From positions 1,860,001 through 1,924,000 of the forward strand of contig WACJ01000524.1 of the NCBI GenBank assembly GCA_008973525.1: DNA of 64,000 bases, written 5' to 3'. This DNA is from Stenopsyche tienmushanensis (taxonomy: Eukaryota; Arthropoda; Insecta; Trichoptera; Stenopsychidae). Position numbers and translations under genes: made by a program. The notes beneath the pieces are model-generated. The model saw only the letters and a list, made by a program, of their open reading frames with translations, was not told the DNA's origin and did not search any database. Of this stretch, positions 22,012-34,760 are shown piece after piece (positions within the stretch are counted from its first letter, which is position 1; every line of letters starts with the position of its first letter).

Positions 22012-25000
22012 ATGGTTTATGTATCGAAAGTTCCATCAGATTATAATACAAAAACTATTCATAACGACGACGATGATATATATTCCGGATTTGACGATGT
22101 GCCTGCAGCGCTGGATTCTCGAATGTTACAACAAGATGAAATGCTACAAGAAGCATTGCGTACAACAGCCATCGGTAAAAGAGGCAATAGTAGAGCTGGA
22201 ACTGGTGTAATTATTTTTTAATAAATACATTTATTCTTAATAATAAATTATTTATATTTAAAAAGAAAAACAAGACTCATTTTTATTGAAAGTGTTTGAT
22301 GTAATTAAAATTTTAGGCATTTCGTCAAGGATTTGGATTAGGTCGTATAGGTACTGGGGCTCCTGGCACTGGTCGTCTTGTTACAGGCCGATTAGGTACT
22401 GGAGCTCAAGGAAATGCTCCTAGGCCAATGACGGCAGTGAGAGCAGCTGGGTACAGTTCATCTCCACAGGCTAAACCTGCTGCACCACCGCTTCATCAGC
22501 CCAAAGAAGACAAGTAAGTTACGATATAAAAAGATTAACATGAACTCTATATTCAAATACTGGCAGTAAGATCATGAAATTGTTAGATTATGCAGGGCCG
22601 TAACAAGAGCGCGGCAAAGCAGGCCCCCGCCACGGGCGCAACTGGGCTTGGGGCGCTAAACGCAGAATACCGACCCGGTCGAGAGTTGCACATTGTTTTT
22701 ATTTTATTCAGTCATTCTACTTTACATGAACCGACACTGATTGACTCTGTCCGTTTTTACAATATATACTAAGTTGTCTAATTCCTCTCTTCTTCGTTAT
22801 CGCTTAAATATTGGGCCGACCCAACCAGCACACATTGTAAAGATTAAACAACCTATTCGATCAGTCTTCGTAGATAATGAGAGTTCGTAATCGTTCTGAA
22901 GACGTCATCATTCATCATATCAGCGGTCCGAAATGCGGACCGATAAGGCATACAGAGCTTGTGGCTACTATATCCTCTTTTAGGGCTCTTTTTTAAATGG
23001 CGTTTTCTATAATCTGTAAGATCACGGAAGCTTCATCAGAGGCTAACTTATCTAAGTGGATCACGCCAAATGAGGTCGGGAACAAGTCTAAACTCCCCCC
23101 CACCCAAAAAAACTATATATTTATCTACCTTACTAATTTATACTGCAATATTAGCTAGTTTTTCAGCTTAAGATACAAAATCTAGTGGATTTCTACTCAG
23201 TGCTCGTAGCACAATTGGCCACTCGGAGTTGAGAGTGAGCGTATCCTTGCGGACATGGATATTAAATTCAAGTTTTGCACCTTGCTGTGCAATTTTGTTG
23301 AAACAACCCTAAACACTCGATTGAAACATCATCACGACGCTGTTTTTGTTTCATTGTGAGCAAACGCGGCACGCATCTTGCGCACAGCTTTCTCATGACC
23401 AAATTTTCAGTCAATATGCAAAGTACAACATTTTTTGAAAGACCTATCATGTCTGCTAGTTCACGCACTTAAAGTCGACGGTCGTCCAATACCATTTTGT
23501 GGATTTTCTTCACCATTCTGGGGTTTTAAAACAGTAACCAATATCTATATGTTAAGTCGTATACTTTTGGGACTATTTTTGCATATTATTTTAAAACATA
23601 CATTATAATAGTAGATACTTGCCACGAGCGCTTCATACCCTTTTTATGGCTCTGAGATTATGAACATTTGAACTTCTATTTTTTTTTTAATATATCATAG
23701 TTTTTGATATTTTATATATAAATTCATCTGTGTAGTATCGAAGAAAGTGTAAAACAAATGGAAGCCAAAATAATGATATTAGTGGAAGAATCTAGTTCAC
23801 TCAGAATACCACATGATCCAGAATCTATTGCGAGAAGTAATGCATCTGGAAATGATCCAGCGAAGGTATATTTTATATCTTTAAATAGTATATAATTATT
23901 GGATTTGAAAATGCTGATTTGATTCTAATTTTCAGTCACTTTCCAAGGCTCAAGAAGCGTCTAGTCTTGAAAGACAGCTTATAAGATTACAAGATCAAGC
24001 GGGTGTTAGTGATTCGCACAATCTTGATATAACATTTTCCGTATGTTCAGATTTTTTATAAAATAATTGCATGTTATTTATTTTAATTATGCATTAATTA
24101 TAAATCTGATTGAATAGGTTGTTTTGAATTTATCATGCGCGTATGAAAAAGCTGGTCTTGGTGGTGAAGCTCTACAAGCTTTAGCAGCTTTGACTCGTGG
24201 CAGCGGAGGTGGTAGCAGTGGGCCTGGAGGAGGTGGCAGTTTGCTTCCTGGTCGTGCAATGGCCTGTCCAAGACTTAATGCAGCTAATATTCATTTTGCT
24301 CATGGAGAGCATAGAAGAGCTTTAAAATTGTATAGGATGGCGCTGGATAGAACACCATCAACTGAAAAAGATCTTAAGTAATCAATTTTGACTTTCCAAA
24401 TTAACATCATCATATTTATAAAAATATCTAATAATATGTGTTTTTTTAATAAACAGACTAAAAATTATGCACAATATTGGATTGTTGTTAGTGAGGATGG
24501 GAAAATTTAGAGATGCTGTTACTAACTTTCAACACATGATGCATGAGGGACCTGATTTTCGAACTGGTAAGTGTTAAAATATAAAAAAAATCGGATATTT
24601 ACAGGGGCGTAACAAGGAGGTGGCAAAACAGGCACCTACCACGGGCGCAACTGGGCTTGGGGCGCAAAACACAATACCGACCCGGTCGAGAGTTGCGCAT
24701 GGTTTTTATTTTACTCGACCATTCTACTTTACACGAATCAACACTGAAGGACTCTGTCCGTTTTTATTATATATACTAAGTTGTCTAATTCCTCTTTTCT
24801 ACATAATCGCTTAAACATTGAGCCGACTCAGACCGGCATAAGTCCGCAATAAAATAAAGACAACGTTATTTTCGACCGATTGTAAAATTTAAACAACCCA
24901 CTCGATCAGTCTTTTTCAGACAAATTCGTTTTATAATGAGAGTGCGTAATCGTTCTGTAGACATGTTCAGGTATGACATACGATCCCAAGGCGCTCATTC

Positions 25001-28000
25001 GTCATATCAGCGATCCGAAAAGCGGACTGATTGGACATACAAACCTTGTGTCCTCTTTTAGGGCCTTTTGCGGATATTATCTATGATCTGCACGATCACA
25101 GAAGCTACCATAGAGGCTAACTTACAAGGGTAGCTTGCACCAAATAAGATCGCGAACGAGTCGAGAAATACTATATATTTATCTAATTTACTAATTTATG
25201 CTGCTATCTTAGCTAGTTTTTTAGATTTAAGGTACAAAATCTAGTTATTTTCTACCCTGCGTTTGTTCTATTTTGAGCAAATGTGGTACTCATCTTGCGC
25301 ACAGCTTTCTCATGTCCAAATTTTCAGTCAATATGTGATGTATGGCATTTTTTGAAAGGCTTATCATGTCTGCTAGTTCGCGCACTTATAGTCGACGGTC
25401 ATCCAATACCATTTTGCGGATTTTCTCCACCATTTATGGTCTGGTCGATCACTGTTCTGTTCGTCTTGGCAGCTAGCACGGCTTCGTTTAAACTCTGCCA
25501 TCCAACATCTTACTGTTGTAAACGAAGGAGATGACTCCACGAGAGTAGAATCTACATAGACACTTTTTATCATATATATTTTTTAAAACAGCAATTGCCA
25601 TCTATAATATATGTTATGTCGGATACTTTTGGGACTATCTTCGTATATTATGTTAAAATATGCATTATAATAATATTTAATATATTGCATTTATAATAAT
25701 ATTATTTAACTTTTTTAAAATAATATATATATATATATGAGGAGGCCCAAGTTAGCCACTTGCCACGGGCGCTTCATATCCTTGTTGCGGCTCTGGATAT
25801 TTATATTAATAATCTCTTAATTTTATTACTAGGGCTACATCTTGTTTTGTGTCAAGTTGCTCTATCTGACATAGAGGGTGCTAAAGCTGCGTTTCAAGCT
25901 TTAATTGAAGTAGAAATGGAAGAAGAATTCGAAGAAAAATTTGGCGTTCCAGAGGTAAGAAAAGGCTCTGTTTGAAAGATTTTTGCTTATTTCAAAAATA
26001 AAACTGTTTTAACATTGTTTTATCATTTTTTGAGGACGGAGAATCTGAAAGTATGGTATTCAATGATGTGATACGTGCAGATCGATTAAGTACGTGGGTG
26101 CAACGAGAGCGAGCCAACGCTGCACGATGCGTTTTACGTGCAGCCCATGCTATTTCACTTAATGATCCTAATGGGTAAGAAAATAGATTTATATAACATA
26201 GGACCTTATATGATATAGGATTTATATAACATAGGAGTATATTATAGAGTGGAATGGTGTGCTGAAGCTTTACGTGGTTCACCTTGTGCTTTATTGGCTG
26301 GAACTCTAGAAGCTGCTGGTGCACACGCAGCTTTAAGAGCTGGGCGTGCTGCTCCTGCTCGTCAAGCTTTGCGACGATTGGCCTCACGTCCAGATCGTGC
26401 TCTACGAGCTTTAGCACACGCAAATTTGGCTTTCATATCACTTGTGGTGTGTATTATTAACAACATATTTTAGCTTAATGATTTTAAAATTGTATTTTTT
26501 TAACGCCATTATAATATCAAACAGGAAGGAGATGTAACTGCTGCTGGTGAACTTTCAGAGCAAGCGTGTTCTGGAGGCGCAGGAGGTCCAGATGCTGCAG
26601 CTTTAGTAACTCGTGCATTGTGTGAAGGACGTGCCCAACGTTGGCGTGGTGCTCGTGCTCTATTGCGTGAAGCTTGCTTAGCTGCCCCAGCAGCACGCGA
26701 CCCAGCTTATAATCTCGGTAGATATATAGTATTTTGATAACTGCCATGGATATTGATGTAATATTATTAATATCATGGTATTTTGATATTCTTAAGGCTT
26801 GGCATGTGAACGATTAGGTGAGCGACTTGAAGCAACAGCATGCTATGAACGCGCTTTGCGCGCCACACCTTCTGATCCATGCTCCCGTATTCGTCTTGCT
26901 GCTTGTGCTCGGGCTGCTGGACAGATGGACGCTGCAGCACATTGGTATATCATAAAATACATTATCAGAATGTAAATATATTAAAGGACTTAATTAAACA
27001 TTTACCTTATGTAGGTATCATCAGGTATTAGCTGATGTTCCTAGCGATCCTAGTGTTCTTGTTGAAATGGCTCATATGTATGAAGAATCTGGCGATATTA
27101 CCATGGCTCAACAATGTTATTTAGATGTATGTAATAATTATTCAATTTTGTTTCTTTTATTAATTCATTTTATAGTTTGTGTGTAAAAAAATGCTTGCTA
27201 TTTTTTAGGCTGATGCTATATTCCCAGGGAACCCCTGATGTATTAGGATGGTTGGGATCCCATGCACGTTCTTCGGGAGATCCAATTGGAGCTTTACAGT
27301 ACTATAAGAGAGCTGGCGCATTATCACCAAGTCATGTAAGCTTTGATAGTTTAATATACTATTTTAAGTCATTGTAATACTATTTAATATCTTTATTATT
27401 ATTGCAAAAAATATATATTTTCAGGTGCAATGGGGATTAGAAGAAGGGGCATGTTTACGTGCTGCAGGACGTTATCAAGAGGCTCTAGTTGCATATAAAA
27501 AACTTAGGGAACGTTTTCCTGATAATGTAGAATGTGAGCTATTTATTTAAAATTGCCCAATGATATATTATACCGAGAGCTGGCAGCATAAATTGAGGGT
27601 CATCTAAGATTTGTGAATAATTTAATAGTTGCGTTCTGGCGTGTTTCTGGACTATCATTATGACAGTCTGGCGATTGAGTGCAATTGGATTTGGGAGGGA
27701 AGGGGGTTGAAATCTAATAAAAAGTATCGCCAGACTGTCATAATGATAGCCCAGAACACAACAATTCAATTAATCACATATATTAGATAATCCTCAATTT
27801 ATGCTGCCAGTTCTCAGTCTATATTACAGTATTAAACAAAATCACTAAATTTATTCTAAAACCTCTTTTTTATACTACGATTTATAAAATTTGTAATTTA
27901 TTTTGTTAAAAATAGGTTTGAAATTAATTGTCAAGCTGTGTGGGGATCAAGGATTGCGTGAAACCGAGAAATGGGCAGCTGAATTGCAACGAGTTCAACG

Positions 28001-28603
28001 ACAACTAAATATTTCAAATAATAGTTCCGGTAAATCTATTTATTAATTTGGAGCTGTTTTAATATTATTTCTTGAAATTATTCATTCCAATTTTATTGAA
28101 GGTTCACCAATGACTATTGGTAGTGGTGGGTCATCAAGAGGAAGCTTTTCACCACCCGGTACGGCAGCTAGTGGAATGGCCCAAAGTAATTTGATTCATT
28201 TAGTATCCTAATATTTTTTGTGAAACAGTTTTTGAAATAATAATTTTGTTTCAGTAGCTAAAGGAAATCAATCAGTTATAAGTCGCGCTTCTGGTCAATG
28301 GAATGGAACATCAAATATGACGTCGGCTTATGTATGCAATATTCAAATGCTTTTAATATTTCGATAGATACTAGGAGTATTTTTTTAGAATAATAAACAT
28401 ATTAATAATATTTTACAGGCTTCTCCACCACTGCAGTCTTTAAATTCGGGAAATTCTTTAAGAAGAATGGTAATATTTGCTTTTATAATAAAATATATTT
28501 TGATACTTATGTTAGTAATATGATTTAATATTTTTAATAGACGACCAGCTCAGCAAAAAAAGTTTCAGAAGATGAAGATGAACTCCCTCTGCCACCTGAA
28601 TAG
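22012..28603 (+). CDS. IFT88: Intraflagellar transport protein 88 (TPR protein)
   Basis: Core IFT-B subunit for cilium assembly; in insects it serves sensory cilia and sperm. Start at 22012 has a perfect ACCATGG context. Exons: 22012-22206, 22317-22513, 23736-23865, 23936-24040, 24118-24377, 24457-24566, 25833-25954, 26035-26174, 26248-26446, 26525-26717, 26797-26944, 27015-27126, 27228-27335, 27425-27533, 27916-28029, 28102-28185, 28255-28331, 28419-28469, 28541-28603; 838 codons. A Gly/Arg-rich N-terminus (FGLGRIGTGAPGTGRL) precedes repeated TPR units (NIHFAHGEHRRALKLYRMAL, LACERLGERLEATACYERAL, VLGWLGSHARSSGDPIGALQYYKRA). The C-terminus ends EDEDELPLPPE. The usual acceptor for exon 13 (27208) would put the exon out of frame. 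The frame closes only with the CAG 19 nt further on, or with one base removed. Confidence 0.93.
22593..23654. mobile_element. Non-autonomous hAT-type element, copy 1, in IFT88 intron 2
   Basis: Begins CAGGGCCGTAACAAG and ends with the imperfect inverse (ATGGCTCTG). Exact 8-bp duplications AGATTATG flank it (22585-22592 and 23655-23662). The 5' third (CCACGGGCGCAACTGGGCTT, CGACCCGGTCGAGAG) is shared with copy 2 at 24602-25795. An internal minus-strand mariner relic lies around 23200-23470. There is no hAT transposase. Confidence 0.85.
23268..23468 (-). pseudogene. Mariner transposase fragment carried inside hAT-type copy 1
   Basis: Encodes RELADMIGLSKNVVLCILTE and then RKLCARCVPRLLTMKQKQRR. 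This is the helix-turn-helix to linker region (R.L..WVPRLLT..QK..R) of mariner transposases. The rest of the transposase is missing or unreadable. A related relic is in copy 2 at about 25283-25573. Confidence 0.75.
24602..25795. mobile_element. Non-autonomous hAT-type element, copy 2, in IFT88 intron 6
   Basis: Begins CAGGGGCGTAACAAGG and ends CCTTGTTGCGGCTCTG, its imperfect inverse. Exact 8-bp duplications GATATTTA lie at 24594-24601 and 25796-25803. It shares the 5' region, the internal mariner relic and the 3' end (GCCACGGGCGCTTCATA) with copy 1, but is diverged, with indels. It sits 30 bp before exon 7, so it may press on that exon's splice acceptor. Confidence 0.87.
25283..25573 (-). pseudogene. 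Mariner transposase fragment carried inside hAT-type copy 2
   Basis: The minus strand encodes a degraded mariner N-terminal region (KSVYVDSTL, then VRCWMAEFKRSRASCQDEQ) and fragments matching the copy 1 relic on the same strand. Stops and frame breaks are frequent. Confidence 0.6.
27209..27227 (+). other. IFT88: Ambiguous 19-nt segment before IFT88 exon 13
   Basis: TTTTTTAG at 27201-27208 is a textbook acceptor. The 19 nt after it encode ADAIFP-like residues that fit the TPR protein at this position, but the frame then meets TGA. Using the next CAG (27225-27227) restores the frame and loses six residues. Alternatively one extra base lies in the AACCCCTG run at about 27230-27237. Confidence 0.7.
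27572..27818. mobile_element. Long-armed foldback MITE in IFT88 intron 14
   Basis: Two arms of about 100 bp are near-perfect inverted repeats. The left arm begins GAGAGCTGGCAGCATAAATT; the right arm mirrors it and ends TTATGCTGCCAGTTCTC. The inner arms share TATCATTATGACAGTCTGGC. It is non-coding. The target duplication is not clear. A diverged relative lies at about 51120-51430. Confidence 0.8.
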
Positions 28604-28991
28604 TGCAAGATTTATTATAAGGTTTCCATATTTTTTTATGATCAGCTAGAATATATGCCTTATTCTTTTTAGACACAATATTGTATTTAACTCTTTCCGG
28701 TCCTATGTCCTACTAATTTGAGACATCAATTATCCCGACGTTGTTCTGATGGGTTCTATGTTAAGTGTGAATTATTATGTTTATATTGAGCATAGACTTT
28801 TAAATGTTTAACTGTTTAAATGCTTTATTTTTTTTTAATAGTCGTTTATGAAATTATTACACACAATAAAACATATGCAGACACGACGCAAAAGTGCTAT
28901 TACTACATCAGATGCATAGTTTCTGACTGAATTTCGACATCTATGAATTGTTACACAGAACTTTTGGCAGAAATTGCTATTTCATACATTA
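28604..28991 (+). other. IFT88 3' UTR region
   Basis: No ORF. An AATAAA at 28865-28870 is the best polyadenylation signal. The stretch ends at the TA target of the mariner element that follows. Confidence 0.4.
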
Positions 28992-29654
28992 TGGGGTGTG
29001 TCCCAAAAGTCATGAAATATATTTAATTGCCACACTTCTTCTGGTTGCATGAGCTGGGGGGAACCCTTAGCTTTACAGCGTACCAAAGTTTAGTCTGCTG
29101 TGAGCATCATTAGAATCAGGGTAGCTAATTTAGTTCATCCTCGTTTCGAATTTTGTATAAAACTCGGCCAAAAAGCTGAAAACAATGTCTTTTTCGACAC
29201 CAAGAGCGTGGTCCACAAGGAGTTTGTACCTCAAGAACGGACTATCAATACTGCCTACTACTTGGATGTTCTGAAAAGATTGATGGAAAAGACCATCATC
29301 ACCTGGTTGCTGCAACATGACATGAGTTCCTGGCGAAATACAACGTGGAAATGCTACCGCAGCCACCCTACAATTCCAGCCTAGCTTCAGCCGACTTGTT
29401 TTTATTGCCGAGGATCAAAACTGCACTTAAAGGACACCGTTTTGACAGCATTGATGCTATCCAAAAGGTAATGATGACAACTCTCAAGGGGGTTCCCGTC
29501 GAGGTCTTCGGGAGGGCGTACCAGGCATGGGAGAGTCGGTAGCAAAAATGTGTAGATGCTCGTAGAGAGTACTCTGAAGAATATTAACAATTTGTCCTGA
29601 TATTGATAAACTTTAAAAAATATATATATTTCATAACTTTTGGGACACGCCCTG
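28992..29654 (+). mobile_element. Decayed mariner element with internal deletion
   Basis: Terminal repeats GGGGTGTGTCCCAAAAGTC at the left, and their inverse ending GGGACACGCCCTG at the right, lie between TA dinucleotides. Plus-strand transposase pieces: DTKSVVHKEFVPQERTINTA with AYYLDVLKRL, then in another frame PRIKTALKGHRFDSI and AYQAWESR. At 663 bp it is about half the usual mariner length. Part of the catalytic domain is missing and the frame is broken. Confidence 0.85.
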
Positions 29655-32600
29655 TATTGTTTGATACATTTTTCTGTTGGCCAGTAGGATCTCAAATTCC
29701 ACGAAATTGTATGTAGCAAATATCTATGCAGCTACAAACGTCTAGGGATCTTCTAGTAATTTATCTTTTTTAAATACCGTAAAGGGTTAATGTTACAGAT
29801 TTTTGAATGTTTATTACAAAAACGACAATCACGCTTTGAAGGCAGGGATCGAAATTTTGCATACATTTCTACGAAGATAATTTGTGTTTCATTGACTGTT
29901 TATACGACGTAAATCAGGAATGTTACAGTTTATCAAGTTTTTAATACTGCGGGTACTAATAATAATGTTCGAAACCTGAATAATTGCACAAACTGGCATT
30001 TAATTAAAATCTGCAAAGCCACTTTTATGTTCACAAATAGTTTATGTTAATTATTGTTGAATAAACGTCGTCTACTTTCGATGTAAGGATGCAAGGGCTT
30101 AGGTAGACGTGGCTAAAGTTAAAATTAAGTACACTCCATCCTCTTTTTGTGCGATTTCGAAGTTATGCGGTTTTTAAAATCCATAGAACGCATCTTCATT
30201 TTTTCTATTTAAGTCATAGCCTTTTTTTGTGCGATTTCTTTTTCTGGGATTTTCAGTCTTGTAAATAAAATAAATTTATATCATGTTTATTCAAATTGTT
30301 GTAAATATCAGCAACAATATCATTGGATTAGACTGTCGTTTTGTTTATTTGCAATATCAAAACAACAAAATGAGAATGAATCAGCTTTGTAGGAATAATT
30401 ACACAAATAATATCGCTGTTTCCCATATTACAAAAAAGTGTTTATTTTAGTTTTTGGACACGAAATCAAGAAAAAAAAATATATTTAATAATAAATATTT
30501 ATTGTATTATAATAATATTAGTATTTAACATATATTTACATTACTATCCATTTTGGTCCCGCAATATTTTCAAACCAATTGCGTGCACACATCAATAACA
30601 ATCACATTTATATTGATATATCTGAGTTTTTTTTATAGTAATGGACAGTTTTGATTTCTAAGAAGGTATTAGTTTCGTCTTAAATTTAAATGAACGTGTC
30701 ATTGAGTATTTTAAAATAAAAGTTAAAATAGCTACATTGTCAATTCATTGTCTGAGAATCGGTGCACATTTCATTGATCTCATAGAACTAATATTTAATA
30801 AAATGATTTTTGTAATAAGCTTAGGGCCTTTTTGGAAGAAATTGTTCATAGTTATCGTTATAGAGGAACATTTATTCTACAATTGAACTATTATTTTACT
30901 GTATATATTTTAATCAATATATTTAAGTATCGTTTGTTAAGTTTTTCCTATTGAAATCAATTTTTCTAAGTACATATTATTTTCACAAGTGTAAAAAAAC
31001 ATGTTTTTTTTAATATTGTTAATTTATATTTTGGCTTATTAGCACTTGATAGACCGTAGCCAACCGTTTTCATAATTATCTTGGAATAAATATGATCATT
31101 TAAACACGGCTGTAAACCATATATCTCAGTATACATACTAAATTGTGACCAACGAACAATGCATGTAATGCTTTATTCGTTACTCTACACCTACTAATAA
31201 TGTAAAATATAAATAACAATAGATATTTTAAAAATATTTTTGATTAAAGACATGCATTGTAGATTCAATTTGATAGATAAATTAACAACATTTATTATTT
31301 TCATCTGTATAACAGTTTTTTACGTGAATATTATATTTAGTTTATATAAGGATTTATTATACAACATATAAAGATTCAGCATCTAACATTTATATAAAGT
31401 ATTTTGTTGTTTGTTAACGTAAATATATTATTAAAAAATGTAGTTAGTTTATATTATGTATTACATATTTACTTTATTAACGCAGTATAGTTTTCTTTGT
31501 ATAAAAATATTATTTGTATATGAAAACATATTTTTTTATAAATCTTAAAATCTACTATATAGTTAACAAAACAAGATAACTAAAGGATAGTTTCGATACA
31601 TTTGGGATTAAGTTTAAATATAAATTTTAATATTATACATAGATTCCATTTCATATGGATTTATTAAAGACCTTTTGTACAAAACAAATTTTAATTGTGT
31701 AAAGTGAATACAGTATAAGAATAGAATTAGTGATGAAATTAACGATAAAGCAATCAAATCTGGTGTCAATCATCCTCCATTAATTGATTCTATTACATAT
31801 GCCCAAATTCTATTAAAAATATATAGACAATCATTCATAAATGTTAAACATATTTATAATAATTTAAAATAAAATTAGTCGATAAAGTTTATGATGCTAA
31901 ATATGTTTATAATGCAAATAATGAACCAATTAGCAATTTTAACAGGGCATTAACTAATTGATTTTTTTAAAATGATTTTTACATATAATTAGATAGATAT
32001 GCGAGGTATATTTTATAAATAATTTTAACCACTGTAAATACATAGAAAATGAAATTGAGTACTTTTCAAGACAGATTAAATTGGAAGACATGCAAATAGT
32101 AGCCACAAACAATTTTGTCTGTGAAAATAACCAGTCAAGAAGATATTTGACACTGAATTAAATATTGATTTATTATAAACGATTTTGATTTAATTTAACG
32201 AACAAAATATCTGTCTATAATTTTAATTCAAAGTTTGAACTATCGTCATTAGTTAAATATTTTTGTTAATCTAATATAATTTCAATTGCAATATAATAGT
32301 AAATCACATTTGTCATACTATAATATAAAATTGTTAATATATTTGTTATACGTCTTTCATTCGCTATGTTCCACAAATTATATGTGATATGTATGTTTAA
32401 TTTGACAACATTTTGATTCTATAAAAGAAATGTACCGTCCATTTTTATGTCGTTTCTGTATTTTGGAGAGAATTGATAATTACAAATTGAGCAAGCGTTT
32501 GATGGTCTTCATGATGGAACAAGTCTGAATAAGAACCATTTAGTATAAAAATTGGTTAGTGCCATATTCAATTAAAAGGTAATCTAACTTGACAAAGCAT

Positions 32601-32757
32601 ATTAATTAAAAATAATCTCTTAATAAAATAAATTAACTGCTCTCGTGTATATTGAAAAATATCTGATCGATGTGTCTTTTTAGCATTCATCCCTAGTTTT
32701 TCGGCATAGATGACATTTGTTGCTCGAAAAGTGTTTTTTTTTTAATACCGATGGAGA
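29655..32757. other. AT-rich spacer between IFT88 and PLCE1
   Basis: No gene seen. Around 30128-30250 is a fragment of the repeat family whose ends read TTTTTGTGCGATTT (also near 52470, 53400, 54830 and 61104). The right-hand part, up to 32757, probably includes the PLCE1 3' UTR. An AATAAA on the minus strand could not be fixed with confidence. Confidence 0.4.
30128..30250. repeat. Terminal fragment of the GTGCGATTT interspersed repeat family
   Basis: Contains TTTTTGTGCGATTTCGAAG and then GTTATGCGGTTTTTAAAATC. The segment through TGCGTTCTATGG-type sequence recurs inverted at 52470-52560. It is non-coding. Confidence 0.65.
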
Positions 32758-34682
32758 TTAAATAGAATCTGGTTCATCAACTTCAAAGCTCTCTTTGATC
32801 ATTTCTAATTCAACCCTGTAGTAGTAATTGTGTGGATTTTCAACTTGAGCCGTTGTTATATTTACATTTGAGCCTCCGTCCACAATTTCAATGCTTGGAT
32901 CAAAATCGAAACTTGTCTCCAATGCTATTGAAACTTTTTCGGGTTGTTCTAAAATTAAATCTGTCGCTTCGTTAACGCTGGTCGTTTCACTTCTCTGAGC
33001 AAACGTTTCTTGTTTCGCTGTCAATGTAGCTTCGGCGTTGATTTCGGATTTAGTTTCTTGAATTTCTGTCTTTTCCAGAATATCAACGCTAGTTCCTGCG
33101 AATTTCGTTACGTCTTTATTGACTTCTTTGAATATGATTTCAGCACATTTTCTCAATTCGGCCAAATCTTCGGCCGTAATTGAAGCGCCTTCTAATTCAT
33201 CAATCGGGGAAATTCTAGAACCAGACGAAAGTCCATCCGGACCCAAACAGTCGGAAATGTCGCAGCTTGTGCCCATGTCTTTGAATCTTTCAGGCACTGG
33301 ATATATTTCTGATCTCAATTTTTCTTCGCTCTCCGGACTAAGACCGAAGTTTTCTGCTTTGGCAATGGCCACCCTCGATTCTACGAGCATGTTGTTTTTG
33401 GAATCGCTGTCGTCTTTGCGTCTACTGCTCTTTCTACTGATGCGCTCTGTGCCATTATCGAAGTCATCCATACATTTTAAAATGAAATCAACAAGGTTGT
33501 CTTTGCTTTTCGTCAAATCTGGACTTTCGTCTATGAAGCACAAATCTGATGAGTCCTGGGAGAATTTTTTGAAGATAGAAGGTGATTCTTCGTCAGCTTG
33601 GGGGATGTTTGTGTCTGGTTCGCATTTAATCTCTGACACGGGTTCATTGATTTTATTTGGATCGTTGACTGAAACGCTTGCTGTTTCTTCGACGCTTTGG
33701 CGTTTCTTTTTCATGAATTTACAAGTGCTTTCACTGGACTTTTTTCTTTCACCACCTGTACTGAAAAGATACTCTAAAAGTGATAGTTTATCTTCTCCCC
33801 CCGAGGATCTTTTTCTGAATGATTTTCGCAGAATTTTAATACTTGGACTCTTTACTACTTCTGGGGTTTTATCGATTTCTTTGTATGAACAAGGAGCGTT
33901 TCTTTCTAAAAATTCTATATATGTCTCCATTTTATCGTCATTACTTATGATGGTAGTAGTTTCGTCTTTTGGGGATACATCGATGGTTTCTTCTCTACTG
34001 TCGAATTCAGATGGAGGGCTTTGTTCGGTCCAGAAGCAACTGCTTTTTCTTCTTACCCTGTCCATAACTTCTGATTTAGGACTTTTTACTGCGTTGAAAA
34101 GGAAATCGAACATTCCGAAGAACTTGTGTTCAAATGTTTTGTCGTCGTCGTCGTTCTTATCGTCTTGATCGTGGGTAAATTCAAACCTTTGAGATGGTTC
34201 ATCGTGTTCGTTGTCTGCATGTAAACTTTCTTCATTATCGCCCGTTTTTGTATATTTAAAACTAACAGTCTCGTGTAAAATTTTCAAAAAATCTTTTGCT
34301 ATTTGACTTGCGTTTTTTATAGTGCTAGAGTTTGAGTTATTTAATTGATTGCTTTCAAAATCCCCTGGAGTAATTTTGATGTCAGATATTTTGCTGCATT
34401 CAATAATGTCGGCCTCGATGTCATTCAGTGATTGTTTACTGTTTGTTTTTGCTTCTTGGACAACGTTGCACTCTGCAGCTGAAACTTGTGCGTTGACATC
34501 CTTTGCAATGTTTTCGTCTTTCAAACCTGTTCCAGTCTTTAAGAAATCCCACAAGGTCTCAATTATTTCAGATGACGAGACTTTGCTGGAAGATTCAAAA
34601 ATATCATCTCTTTCTGGCCTCTGACTACCATCTTTAAAACGACCTTCCCAGGTCCAAAAACTAGAATTTAAGCCATGGTAAC
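32758..34682 (-). CDS. PLCE1: PLCE1 alternative or readthrough 3' terminal exon
   Basis: A 1,925-nt exon with an acceptor TTTTAG at 34683-34688 and one open frame to a TAA at 32758-32760, encoding 640 codons. It is acidic, Ser-rich and apparently disordered (DESPSIFKKFSQDSSDLCFI, DVSPKDETTTII), with no domain I recognise. Its phase (2 nt completing a codon) fits the 34761 donor exactly, but that route passes the TGA at 34783. It also fits the phase-1 donor of exon 35352-35469. That junction skips three exons and avoids the TGA. Readthrough, exon skipping or a sequence error are all possible. A 349-codon plus-strand ORF opposite it is a shadow. Confidence 0.7.
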
Positions 34683-34760
34683 CTAAAACAAGAATATTTG
34701 TTTAATATGCTTATGTATATCACATTAATATAAATAATTGAAGCATATTGATTCAATTAC

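Noticed and set aside
33119..34168. 349-codon plus-strand ORF
   Set aside because: It lies entirely opposite the PLCE1 terminal exon. Its Ser/Leu-rich translation is the antisense of that exon's Ser/Glu/Asp/Lys codons, and there is no domain.
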